DNA from: Planctomycetaceae bacterium
GTDB taxonomy: Bacteria; Planctomycetota; Planctomycetia; Pirellulales; Pirellulaceae
Assembly (NCBI GenBank): GCA_007695205.1
Contig: REEF01000246.1
Location: 1 to 19,936, forward strand
DNA length: 19,936 bases
Direction of reading: 5' to 3'
Of this stretch, positions 1-6,780 are shown piece by piece (the first letter of the stretch is position 1; every line of letters begins with the position of its first letter). The position numbers and the translations under genes were made by a program. The notes under the pieces were generated by a model that saw only the letters and a program-made list of their open reading frames with translations, had not been told where the DNA came from and did not search any database.

Positions 1-1026
1 ATCGAGCTGAGACACCAGATCGTCCGGCGCTCCGTCGGCTAGGATCGCGATAACCCGATCCAACAACTGCCGCTGAGCTTCGATTCGTTCCCTGGCGAGC
101 GTCGCCTCCCGATCCAAAACGAAGTCTTGGGAACCCGCTTCCGATACGGTCGCCGATCCGGAACTCGGCCTTTGAGTCGAGTCGGGCAAAATGCCACCGG
201 GCGCGTCGGTCGATCGCGAGAAAAAGATCCAGGCGATCAACATCAACGCCAGCAACTGGACCGTCAGCATGCCCATCAGCCCCAGCGTAAACCAAACGCT
301 GCGGGGATCCGATACGTTGGTCACCGTCACAGGATACGTTGATCGAGCCAGATCCGTTTGGGGCGAGTGATCGTTGTGTGGCATCGGAAGTCGTCCTTCC
401 AGAATAGCTGCATAGCGTTCGAGTTCGCTACGACGGTGACGCGAAGCGATCAAGTAAAAACCGGACGTCGGACGTACCTTTGCGCCCGGTTCCTCCTGCC
501 ATTGAAACCAGCCTCGCTGGTCACGGCAAGGGTCGATCACCAGCGCGACATCCAGCGGTCGATTGAAAAAGTGTTCGCAGATAAACAGGTCCATCCCCGA
601 CAGGAAGACGCCCCAGTCGGGATGCGTGTGATACCAGCCGACTATCTGCATGTCCGGCGGGAATTGCTCGCGGCGGCTGGTGATGTCGGACCAGGTGTCG
701 TGGGTGAACTTAAAGCTGCCCTTGCTGCTCTCGTAGTACCGTGCTCGCAAGCTGTCCTGAACCAGCACAAACGGCCGGCCGTCCGGGTCGTCGAACTGGC
801 CGCCCAGCAGGACGCCTCCCAATTCGACTCGGCGGTCCGACCGTGCGTGACTCTCCATCTCGCGCATGACGTCCAGGTCGACGAAGATGGGCAGATCGCC
901 CGAAGCGACTTCACCGCAGGGAACCACAGCCCACTGCTGGTTGCGGTCCGGCCGTGGACGCGTCTGACGCGGCGTCTGGGCAAGAGGACCGAATTCGATT
1001 TCCTGGTCCGACATGTTCATTCCCAT
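1..1026 (-). CDS. Membrane-anchored JAMM/MPN metallopeptidase (deubiquitinase-like), 3' end outside the window
   Basis: Predicted zinc isopeptidase that would remove or mature a ubiquitin-like modifier. At least 342 residues are encoded and the frame is open to base 1. The JAMM signature is complete: Glu68 in RVELGGVLLGG, then His133-x-His135-x7-Ser143-x2-Asp146 in HTHPDWGVFLSGMD. After the catalytic domain comes one strong membrane helix (about 243-269, VWFTLGLMGMLTVQLLALML) and then a hydrophilic, probably helical region (about 300-330) that continues past the edge. It lies 4 nt after the E1 stop, so it is surely co-transcribed with the E1 and Ubl-E2 genes. Start choice is uncertain: in-frame ATGs occur at 1026, 1020 and 1014, with GGA-type ribosome sites suiting the first or last. 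The family also includes JAMM proteins that act on other substrates, but the E1/E2 neighbours favour a deconjugation role. Apparent long frames on the opposite strand here are shadows. Confidence 0.88.
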   Translation of the reverse strand, partial: MGMNMSDQEIEFGPLAQTPRQTRPRPDRNQQWAVVPCGEVASGDLPIFVDLDVMREMESHARSDRRVELGGVLLGGQFDDPDGRPFVLVQDSLRARYYESSKGSFKFTHDTWSDITSRREQFPPDMQIVGWYHTHPDWGVFLSGMDLFICEHFFNRPLDVALVIDPCRDQRGWFQWQEEPGAKVRPTSGFYLIASRHRRSELERYAAILEGRLPMPHNDHSPQTDLARSTYPVTVTNVSDPRSVWFTLGLMGMLTVQLLALMLIAWIFFSRSTDAPGGILPDSTQRPSSGSATVSEAGSQDFVLDREATLARERIEAQRQLLDRVIAILADGAPDDLVSQLD

Positions 1027-1030
1027 CGGT

Positions 1031-2209
1031 TCATTCCGTCGGTGTGCTCCAAATACCCGGCCGATCGCCCGCCAGGGCGATCACGCGCAGATGATCCTCG
1101 CTGACGACCCGGACCAGGTCATACGGCGGGATACCCAGTTGGGCCAGCGTTTGGTCGACTAGCTCCGAATCGCTGGTGATTTGATGTGTCCGTTCCGGTC
1201 GCCTGGGTTGCCCGCATTGGGGACAGATGCCTCGCTGGTTGTCGATCGCTGCCAAGGGTCTCATCACCGATTCCGTCGTCCCACAAGACTCGCAGCACAG
1301 GCGGACAACCAGATCGCGATCCAGGCACAGCCGCATCGGAACCTCGCCGGCAGCGTCATCGATCGCGGCAAACAACTGCCGAGCGGTGGTCTCCGCGGCT
1401 CGTAGAGGCAGCTCCAGGGGATCCGGATACGTCTCGTGGCTTAAACAATCCTCGCGGCGTTGAAACTGGGTGCGGTAGAACCGGTTGGCGATCCCGTTGT
1501 AAACCAAAGCCTGGCCGCCTTCGACGGGAATGCCGTGCAGCAATTTCAGTGCCTCTTGAGCCTGCCAACCACCGATCATCGATGCGATCGTCGGCGCCGT
1601 AGGAACTCGCCCCACCGCGATGTCTTCGTTTCGGAGCATCGGGCAACTATATCGCAGATTGATCAATCGGTAATCATTTTCCGTCATCGCACACTCGTAA
1701 CAAGCGCTGCCGGGCGGCGTGAACACTTTCACCACCCCATTGATCTCCTGAATACCCCCGTCGACCCATGGAGTCCCGGTCTTCCAACAACAGCGGTTGA
1801 CCCACAGACGCGCCTCACGATTATCCAAACAGCCGATCACCACATCCGCATCGCGGAACACGCCCAATCCGACATCGGTCATCACATCGCCATGGCAAGC
1901 GGTGATCTTCACGTCCGGATTCAGATCCCGGATCGCTTCGGCCGCCACCTCGGCTTTCCACCGCCCCTGATCGCGAGCTCGAAACAAGACGCTACGGGTC
2001 AGGTTGGCGATCTCGATGCGATCGAAATCCACCACGTAGATCCGGCCGACCCCGACCAGTGCCAGATTCTTCAGCACCTCGTTACCCAACGCACCGGCGC
2101 CGACCACCAAGATACGGGCATTGCTCAATCGCCGCTGGTCCCACCAGGGAATCAGCCGCAAACGAGCATAACGGTCGTCGTCATCGATCCACATCTGGTC
2201 GCCGCTCAT
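1031..2209 (-). CDS. E1-like ubiquitin-activating enzyme (ThiF/MoeB/UBA superfamily) with a C-terminal zinc ribbon
   Basis: Predicted to adenylate the C-terminus of a ubiquitin-like protein and pass it on as a thioester. It has 392 residues from the start chosen. Visible elements are the nucleotide-binding GAGALG (37-42), the DFDRIEIANLTRSVLF segment with the adenylation-type Arg72 (about 61-76), Lys85, and GCLDNREARLWVN (126-138). A CYEC pair (170-173) with CLSH (255-258) could form the structural zinc site. The usual ThiF catalytic-cysteine position seems to hold Thr (VPTAPTIAS), so Cys189 in RYSCPM is the best candidate active Cys; this is inference. Residues about 305-332 add a second zinc ribbon (CESC...CPQC). 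The frame is open upstream to 2329, but those 40 residues look non-conserved; ATG 2209 with an upstream GGCGGA is preferred. It sits 88 nt after Ubl-E2 and 4 nt before the JAMM gene. Confidence 0.9.
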   Translation of the reverse strand: MSGDQMWIDDDDRYARLRLIPWWDQRRLSNARILVVGAGALGNEVLKNLALVGVGRIYVVDFDRIEIANLTRSVLFRARDQGRWKAEVAAEAIRDLNPDVKITACHGDVMTDVGLGVFRDADVVIGCLDNREARLWVNRCCWKTGTPWVDGGIQEINGVVKVFTPPGSACYECAMTENDYRLINLRYSCPMLRNEDIAVGRVPTAPTIASMIGGWQAQEALKLLHGIPVEGGQALVYNGIANRFYRTQFQRREDCLSHETYPDPLELPLRAAETTARQLFAAIDDAAGEVPMRLCLDRDLVVRLCCESCGTTESVMRPLAAIDNQRGICPQCGQPRRPERTHQITSDSELVDQTLAQLGIPPYDLVRVVSEDHLRVIALAGDRPGIWSTPTE

Positions 2210-2297
2210 GATTGTCCGCCGTCGCGCATTGACCCTGTGCCTGCCGTCCGATTCCCAGCGCCGAACAGCCGAGGCAAGCTTTCTTCGCGACATCGGC

Positions 2298-3239
2298 CTA
2301 ATCGATGTAAAGAATCTCCGGGCTGCCAACCGGGTCGTCGGGTTGCAAGATCAATTCCGCCTCGACGATCTCCAGCGTATCGTCCAGAATACGAATGGGC
2401 GAATCGTCGGAAATCGAGCGATCGACACACGAGACCGGCACCAGTTCCTGCAGCCGCAACGGACGTGGATCGATCGGGAAGGTGAACGTCGTTTGACCTC
2501 GAACCCAATGAGCCGCTTCGCGGTTATACGGGCTGTCCACATCATAGTTGCGATAACGGATCATGTCCCAAAGCATTTCACACAACTGGTCCAATTGCAG
2601 GCTGGGTGCCCAATAGGTGCTGTATCCACCCAAGCAGACAATCCCATTCGACGAGATGTTCGGATGATAAATGGGTGTCTTCCAGACCAATTCGGGTATC
2701 TGCCGCGGATAGTCGGCCCCCAGACGCACCAGCACCTGATGATGTTCACAAACCAGCACCTCGGAACTACCTTCCGGACGGTACAGGCCCCGTCCTTGAA
2801 ACGTGATCAAATACGCCTCGGGCGGCTGGCCCGTCCCCGAACAGTAAGCCGCGTAATCGAAAACCGGGCTGGTCGCCTTTAACTGCTGGAGCGCTCTCTG
2901 ATCGCTGCATAGCCGACGGTATCGAGGCGAATGGCGGATGCCTGAACCTGCAACGATTTCAGGGTACACGATCAGATGATCCCCATCGCGGACGTGTGCC
3001 TCGGGCAACGTCTGTTCTTCGCGTAAACGTCGGCTACCCTCCTTGTGGTCCAAGCTGTAGGACATCGGTTGACCATCGGGTCCCATGACAGGCAGGTTCA
3101 TCTTTGTCACGATGTTTGGCAGAATCCGCCGGACAACCACCGAATCGGCGATGATTGCTTCCACCGATTTGGCACCCGTCTGGTCCAGAAACGTCACCCG
3201 AGTCCCCCGACGTTGAGCTCCCATCTCCGGAACCGTCAT
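2298..3239 (-). CDS. Fusion of an N-terminal ubiquitin-like (YukD/EsaB-like) domain and an E2 ubiquitin-conjugating-type domain
   Basis: Protein of 313 residues. The C-terminal half (about 115-250) is a clear E2 fold: YHPNISSNGIVCLGG gives the canonical HPN motif (192-194) and the catalytic Cys202 eight residues after Asn194. It is followed by the E2-typical Trp-Ala-Pro (210-212), a long helix, and DSPYNREAAHWV (235-246), which parallels the eukaryotic helix after the active site. Residues about 13-96 (VTFLDQTGAK...GDHLIVYPEIVAG) resemble a YukD/EsaB-like beta-grasp ubiquitin-like domain, including the RLREEQTLPEAHVRDGDHL pattern. About 60 residues at the C-terminus are not recognised. It is the first gene of the minus-strand operon, with a good ribosome site (AGGAG, 9 nt before ATG 3239). 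The E2 would receive the modifier from the adjacent E1. Whether the fused domain is a modifier, an adaptor or a targeting module cannot be told from sequence. Confidence 0.88.
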   Translation of the reverse strand: MTVPEMGAQRRGTRVTFLDQTGAKSVEAIIADSVVVRRILPNIVTKMNLPVMGPDGQPMSYSLDHKEGSRRLREEQTLPEAHVRDGDHLIVYPEIVAGSGIRHSPRYRRLCSDQRALQQLKATSPVFDYAAYCSGTGQPPEAYLITFQGRGLYRPEGSSEVLVCEHHQVLVRLGADYPRQIPELVWKTPIYHPNISSNGIVCLGGYSTYWAPSLQLDQLCEMLWDMIRYRNYDVDSPYNREAAHWVRGQTTFTFPIDPRPLRLQELVPVSCVDRSISDDSPIRILDDTLEIVEAELILQPDDPVGSPEILYID

Positions 3240-3368
3240 CGATTGATACTCCTGCTACTCCGAGAAAACTGGCGGGGACAGATTAGAAACCCGCAGATCG
3301 TACCCTCTGTTGGCGTTATTCGTCAGCCAAGCCGTCTTCTTGCCCAGCCGATCGATTCGCGTGAACCC

Positions 3369-3374
3369 ATTGTA
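3369..3374 (-). promoter_or_regulatory. Candidate extended -10 promoter of the Ubl-E2/E1/JAMM operon
   Basis: On the minus strand the sequence reads TGGTACAAT, an extended -10 (TGn plus five of six TATAAT positions), about 130 nt before the Ubl-E2 start. No convincing -35 hexamer lies 16-18 bp further upstream. It would give a 5' leader of roughly 120 nt. Weak evidence based on one motif. Confidence 0.25.
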
Positions 3375-3453
3375 CCAGGACGCGGAGCCGGGAAACACTA
3401 GGAGAGCCCCCAAACTCAGCACTTCCTGGGGGAACTTCTCTTTGATCGGCCTT

Positions 3454-3608
3454 TGATAGGTGCCACCCACCTAATTTCTCCTGATTGATAGGTGCCACCC
3501 ACCTAATTTCTGTCACCTGATCGGCCATCTTTGATTGCCGTCTGATAGGTGCCATCCATATATCTGGCAGGGATGTGATAGGTGCCACCCATATATCTGG
3601 CAGGGATG
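3454..3608. repeat. Cluster of four short direct repeats sharing the core TGATAGGTGCCA(C/T)CCA
   Basis: Four units in two subtypes. Units at 3454-3479 and 3486-3511 are identical 26-mers that continue CCTAATTTCT. Units at 3543-3575 and 3576-3608 are 33-mers that continue TATATCTGGCAGGGATG and differ at one base; these two abut each other. The core contains AGGTG-CCACC-CACCT in the first type, which can form a small hairpin. The flanks also share TTTGAT(C)GG-like words. No coding frame or cas gene is associated, and the spacing is irregular, so this is not a CRISPR array. It looks like a REP-like dispersed repeat cluster in the 834-bp gap between the ubiquitin-like operon and the HEAT gene. 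Confidence 0.8.
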
Positions 3609-3910
3609 CGGTACCGTTCAATTCGTCGTTGCTTCAATCAGGAGGGACGATTTGCACTGGTCGCGAGGTGAAGAGGTGGGCAACTCACTTACATCGTCCC
3701 CCAGATTTCAGTAGGCCCTGTCTGGCTCATCCGAGAAAAAATGGGGCGTTAAAGAGAATCCCTTGAATGGAGAACGAGCGACTCCCCTGATTCAGGTCCC
3801 TGTATGCCATCTAGCCTGCTGCGACAGAAAAGCATTCACGAACCGGCGCCCAACCAGGAATTCCCGTCCCACCCCACCGTCTTCCCGTTCGGTTCCGGCC
3901 ATGGGACACC

Positions 3911-4001
3911 TGCCGTCGCGTTGCGACTCTTGGATGATTGCCGCGTCGTGTGTCCCACGGACTCGCGTCCGTGAGACTATTGCATGTCGTCGCTTCGCGA
4001 C
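3911..4001. repeat. Cluster of three small perfect hairpins (REP-like intergenic element)
   Basis: Three perfect inverted repeats lie within 91 bp: GTCGC-GTT-GCGAC (3915-3927), CACGGAC-TCGC-GTCCGTG (3956-3973) and GTCGC-TTC-GCGAC (3989-4001). The first and third have the same arms, so the 7-bp hairpin is framed by two copies of the 5-bp one. From memory, similar GTCGC...GCGAC / CGGAC...GTCCG composites occur between genes in planctomycetes; this has not been checked here. The rest of 3612-4045 shows no gene I can support. Confidence 0.5.
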
Positions 4002-4045
4002 TGGCACGCATATCGCCGGAACGTCTGTACGACGACGGCTGTGCA

Positions 4046-4068
4046 GAAAAGACCCCCGTCCCCTTTTC
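4046..4068 (-). terminator. Possible terminator or stem-loop just after the HEAT-repeat gene
   Basis: Immediately 3' of the minus-strand HEAT gene the transcript would read GAAAAG, a G-rich 11-nt loop, then CTTTTC. This is a 6-bp stem ending in a short T tract. It could act as a weak terminator, or be part of the neighbouring repeat cluster. Confidence 0.3.
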
Positions 4069-4073
4069 GCGCG

Positions 4074-5306
4074 CTAATCGTCGCGACGAAGGTTGGGTGT
4101 GCCGGGGGCCCCTTTTTCGGCCAACCAAGTTCGCCAAGCTTGTTGATCGAAGCGGAAATTGACGCCCGGCCAGAGCGAGGTGAGCGCGTTCAACACGCCC
4201 TCGTTACGATGCTCACGCTGGATGATCTTCGGCCGCCCACCGGCGCCGAAGCTGCCGCCACCCGCCCCGGGGGCATTTCCAAATCCCAGACTTAACTGAC
4301 CAGGATTGCCGCCGGGTTGGAGCAGGTATCGATGTTCGGTGATCAGCGCATCGATCAACGGTCGTGTGGACTCCCGATTCCCGAGAACGCCCAAGCAGAT
4401 CGCCGCGCGATTGACGACCTTGTTGTCTGGCGATTCCAGCAGTGTCTGAAAACGCCATACCGCCGGTTGGGTCCCAAACCGTTTCAGTTCGTCCAGGCAG
4501 GCGTCACGGATGTTGGCATCCGGATCTTGCATGGCTCGTTGCACGAAGACTTCGATCGATCGAGGCGTCTGGAGCTTTCCCAGTACCTGGATGCACAGAC
4601 GCCGGAGTTCTGCCGGGTCTTTCTCGTTCTCGATGATCTCGATCAATCCGGCCGTCGCGGCAGGATCGTCGATGGCTCGGATCGCCGCCCACGCCTGTTT
4701 CTCCTGGCCGCGCGCCTTGAGGATCCAGGTGCGCCAGTTCTGCATCTTGCGCAACCACTGCTTCTCGGCCAGATCAGCCTGATCCCTCGCTTTTTCCAGC
4801 GCCACGTCCTGGGGCGTGCGCCAAGCCCCTCGATAGCGGATATAGCCTTGGTCTTGCATCCATTGATCGGTCTTGATCCACTGATCCTTGACTCGGCTGA
4901 ACCCCAACGCGACCCGCGCTTCGCGATGATCCGGGTCCCGTTGCAGGACCTGGTTTAGATGATGTTCCCGTTGCGTTCGGAGATTCTTCAAGCGGCACTG
5001 CTCGGCCATTTCCCAGTGAGCTTCGACGGTATCCGGGACTTCCGGAGCCGTCTGCTGGTACCAACGAAGCTCTTCGGAAAGCGTCAACACCTGCTGGACC
5101 TGATCCGCGTGCAGCATCAGACGAGCACCGCCATCGAGCTTGATGCGATAATCTCTGCGGGGTTGCTGATCGGGGTTCAGCAGTTCCCCTTCGATCTGGC
5201 CACCGTTGGCAAGCAAGAAGACGGCCGCTTGGGCATTCTGTCCACCCACGCTGGTAGCGCTCAGCAAGCACCAAATAACGACCAACCACAACCTACCTGA
5301 AGCCAT
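4074..5306 (-). CDS. Secreted HEAT-repeat protein
   Basis: Exported scaffold-type protein of 410 residues with no recognisable catalytic motif. Residues 1-28 form a Sec signal peptide (hydrophobic LWLVVIWCLLSA, then AQA-A as a likely cleavage site). A beta-rich segment (about 29-75, FLLANGGQIEGELL...) is followed by a helical region with TPR-like spacing (about 93-140). Then comes a charged helical stretch (160-200), HEAT-type helical repeats (about 205-325, e.g. RRLCIQVLGKL, IRDACLDELKRFG, VNRAAICLGVLGN), a Gly/Pro-rich linker (331-358), and a short C-terminal domain with conserved-looking Trp residues. HEAT proteins usually mediate protein-protein contacts, here probably in the periplasm. 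It stands apart from the upstream aminotransferase by 105 nt and from the next operon by 834 nt. The specific role is unknown. Confidence 0.85.
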   Translation of the reverse strand: MASGRLWLVVIWCLLSATSVGGQNAQAAVFLLANGGQIEGELLNPDQQPRRDYRIKLDGGARLMLHADQVQQVLTLSEELRWYQQTAPEVPDTVEAHWEMAEQCRLKNLRTQREHHLNQVLQRDPDHREARVALGFSRVKDQWIKTDQWMQDQGYIRYRGAWRTPQDVALEKARDQADLAEKQWLRKMQNWRTWILKARGQEKQAWAAIRAIDDPAATAGLIEIIENEKDPAELRRLCIQVLGKLQTPRSIEVFVQRAMQDPDANIRDACLDELKRFGTQPAVWRFQTLLESPDNKVVNRAAICLGVLGNRESTRPLIDALITEHRYLLQPGGNPGQLSLGFGNAPGAGGGSFGAGGRPKIIQREHRNEGVLNALTSLWPGVNFRFDQQAWRTWLAEKGAPGTPNLRRDD

Positions 5307-5411
5307 GACACCATCTCGACTCGGAAAAATCGACTCCGCTCGTACCTTGTCTGCGATTCATCCTTCTCTACTGGAAGTATACCTTGAAGAAGCCCCATCT
5401 TGCAACGAATC

Positions 5412-6365
5412 TCAGCGGCGTGCGAATCGGGTGGCTTGCTCGGTGATGTCCAGCCCGACTCGCTGGCTCCATGCGTCGAGAAGCCGCCCGCAGCATTCCC
5501 CTCGCTTTCGGTCACCGATGGGTCGACCATCCAGTTCTGTCACGGGCCACACGCAGGGGCTTGTGCTACACAGCATGACTTCGTCGGCTTGTTGCACGTC
5601 TGTGATGGTGAGATCACGATGGTGGAAGCCGATTCCCAATTCGCTGGCCAATTCCTCGATGACGCCGACACTGACGCCCGGCAAAATCTTCTCTTGTGGC
5701 GGCGACACGATTCCTTCGTCACGCCGGAAGATGATCAGGTTGGCCGTCGATGCTTCCAACACATGGTTGTCCAAATCCAGCAGCAGAGCTCGCGCCGACG
5801 GTTGCACGCGCCGCGCGTGCAGATCGGCCAGATAATAGTGCATCCGACTGCGGCATTTCAGTTCGGCGGGCCAGCACTCAGTCGGAACCTGGCGGATCGG
5901 GCTGACCACCAACGACTGTCCGCGCCGGTACGCGTCTACCCACAACCCAAACGACAGCGGGTAGGTGTGCATGCAGACCATCGGTCCAGGCGGTGCATCG
6001 CTGGGCACCGCTTGGGTCATGGTCGCGTAGGGGCCGGGAGTCACGAAAATGGACAAGCCCAGATCGTCGTCCGGGTGCATCCGAGCGTGGTTTCGCGAAA
6101 CCAATTCCCGAGCCGCCTGGGCCAGTTCTGCCATATCCCACGCCGGCGTCACCTGGACGACTTGCAGCGAATGGCTCAACCGCTGCAGGTGCGTTTCCAG
6201 CCGGAAGAGCTGCCCGCGAAAAGTTCGCACTTGTTCCGCGACCGTCACGCCTAGCACGAAACCCGTATCGTAGACCGGCACCATCGCCTGATGCGCAGGG
6301 ACGAACTGGCCGTTCAGATAGGCCACGTCCTCCGTACTAGATCCAGGCGATTCTATGTTCATCAT
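5412..6365 (-). CDS. Class IV PLP-dependent aminotransferase (BCAT/DAAT/ADC-lyase family)
   Basis: Fold-type IV PLP enzyme of 317 residues, near the usual family length of about 280-310. The PLP-binding Lys is probably Lys170 (AELKCRSRMHYYLADL), and the cofactor-contacting Glu is in LEASTANLIIF (Glu204). The N-terminus has the family pattern YLNGQFVPAHQAMVPVYDTGF followed by an Arg-rich helix (RLETHLQRL). Such enzymes transaminate branched-chain or D-amino acids, or cleave aminodeoxychorismate to p-aminobenzoate; the sequence alone does not decide which. Two adjacent ATGs (6365 and 6362) are possible. AGGA sits 6 nt before the first, so 6365 is used. The frame remains open far upstream, but that part runs through a low-complexity inverted repeat and is not coding. 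It may be co-transcribed with the HEAT gene (105-nt gap), though no functional link is obvious. Confidence 0.87.
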   Translation of the reverse strand: MMNIESPGSSTEDVAYLNGQFVPAHQAMVPVYDTGFVLGVTVAEQVRTFRGQLFRLETHLQRLSHSLQVVQVTPAWDMAELAQAARELVSRNHARMHPDDDLGLSIFVTPGPYATMTQAVPSDAPPGPMVCMHTYPLSFGLWVDAYRRGQSLVVSPIRQVPTECWPAELKCRSRMHYYLADLHARRVQPSARALLLDLDNHVLEASTANLIIFRRDEGIVSPPQEKILPGVSVGVIEELASELGIGFHHRDLTITDVQQADEVMLCSTSPCVWPVTELDGRPIGDRKRGECCGRLLDAWSQRVGLDITEQATRFARR

Positions 6366-6400
6366 GCTACTTCCTAACGCGGCCTCCGGCCGCAACCAAC

Positions 6401-6484
6401 GTAGGTTGGGTCTCCGACCCGACCCGACCCGACCCGGTCGGGACCCGACCCGACCCGACCGGTCGGGACGGAGTCCCAACCTAC
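6401..6484. repeat. 84-bp inverted repeat with a GACCC microsatellite core
   Basis: The left arm begins GTAGGTTGGGTCTCCG (6401) and the right arm ends CGGAGTCCCAACCTAC (6484). The 24-bp arms match except at two positions. The centre consists of tandem GACCC pentamers (four perfect copies at 6416-6435, three more at 6442-6456) broken by GGTCGGG, itself palindromic with GACCC. Immediately right, 6489-6513 holds a further GC-rich short motif (TGCGCGCACCGTGCACGCA). The whole can fold into one long hairpin. It lies in the divergent gap between the aminotransferase and oxidoreductase genes and is probably a dispersed, non-coding intergenic repeat. Confidence 0.75.
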
Positions 6485-6665
6485 AAAAATGCGCGCACCG
6501 TGCACGCATCCTACAGGGGAAGACTCTATGGCCTCGGCAAGTTGTCTCCGCCCATCCCGGGTGGGAATCCCGGTCGCGAATTATACTCGACATCATCCTG
6601 TGCCGCCACGCTGTCCGGAGTCCACGAACTTGAGTTTCGCGGCCGAATCGTTCAGAATGGTGACT

Positions 6666-6737
6666 CGGGCAGCAGTGCCCGTCCTTTTGGTAAAGGGGCT
6701 TCTGATCGTCGCAGAAGACGCTTTTCCCATTTTTTTT
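6666..6737 (+). other. Three consecutive hairpins ending in T8: terminator or leader structure
   Basis: Stem 1 is CGGGCA-GCAG-TGCCCG (6666-6681), stem 2 is CCTTT-TGGT-AAAGG (about 6683-6696), and stem 3 is CTTCTG-ATCGTCG-CAGAAG (6699-6717). A run of eight T follows (6730-6737), 12 nt after stem 3. The T tract begins 51 nt before the oxidoreductase start at 6781. No plus-strand gene ends just upstream, so if functional it would terminate an unseen transcript or act as a 5' leader element. The spacing between stem 3 and the T run is longer than in a typical intrinsic terminator. Confidence 0.35.
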
Positions 6738-6780
6738 GCGAGCGGCCGTTGGCCAGGTTCGCATTGAGGAGACGATTCTC

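Noticed and set aside
1031..2329. Longer E1 start at 2329 (40 extra residues)
   Set aside because: The extra residues are Arg/Ser-rich, overlap the end of the Ubl-E2 gene and do not resemble an E1 N-terminus; ATG 2209 begins typical sequence.
358..2485. Long plus-strand open frames (358-1104, 1460-2485, 2208-2882) opposite the ubiquitin-like operon
   Set aside because: They lie antisense to the JAMM, E1 and Ubl-E2 genes, show no family pattern, and are explained by the high GC content.
3454..3608. Possible CRISPR array
   Set aside because: Only four units of two types, irregular or absent spacers and no cas genes.
3763..4295. Small overlapping frames on both strands in the 3' flank of the HEAT gene
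   Set aside because: The region is dominated by hairpin repeats; none of the frames has a ribosome site or recognisable sequence.
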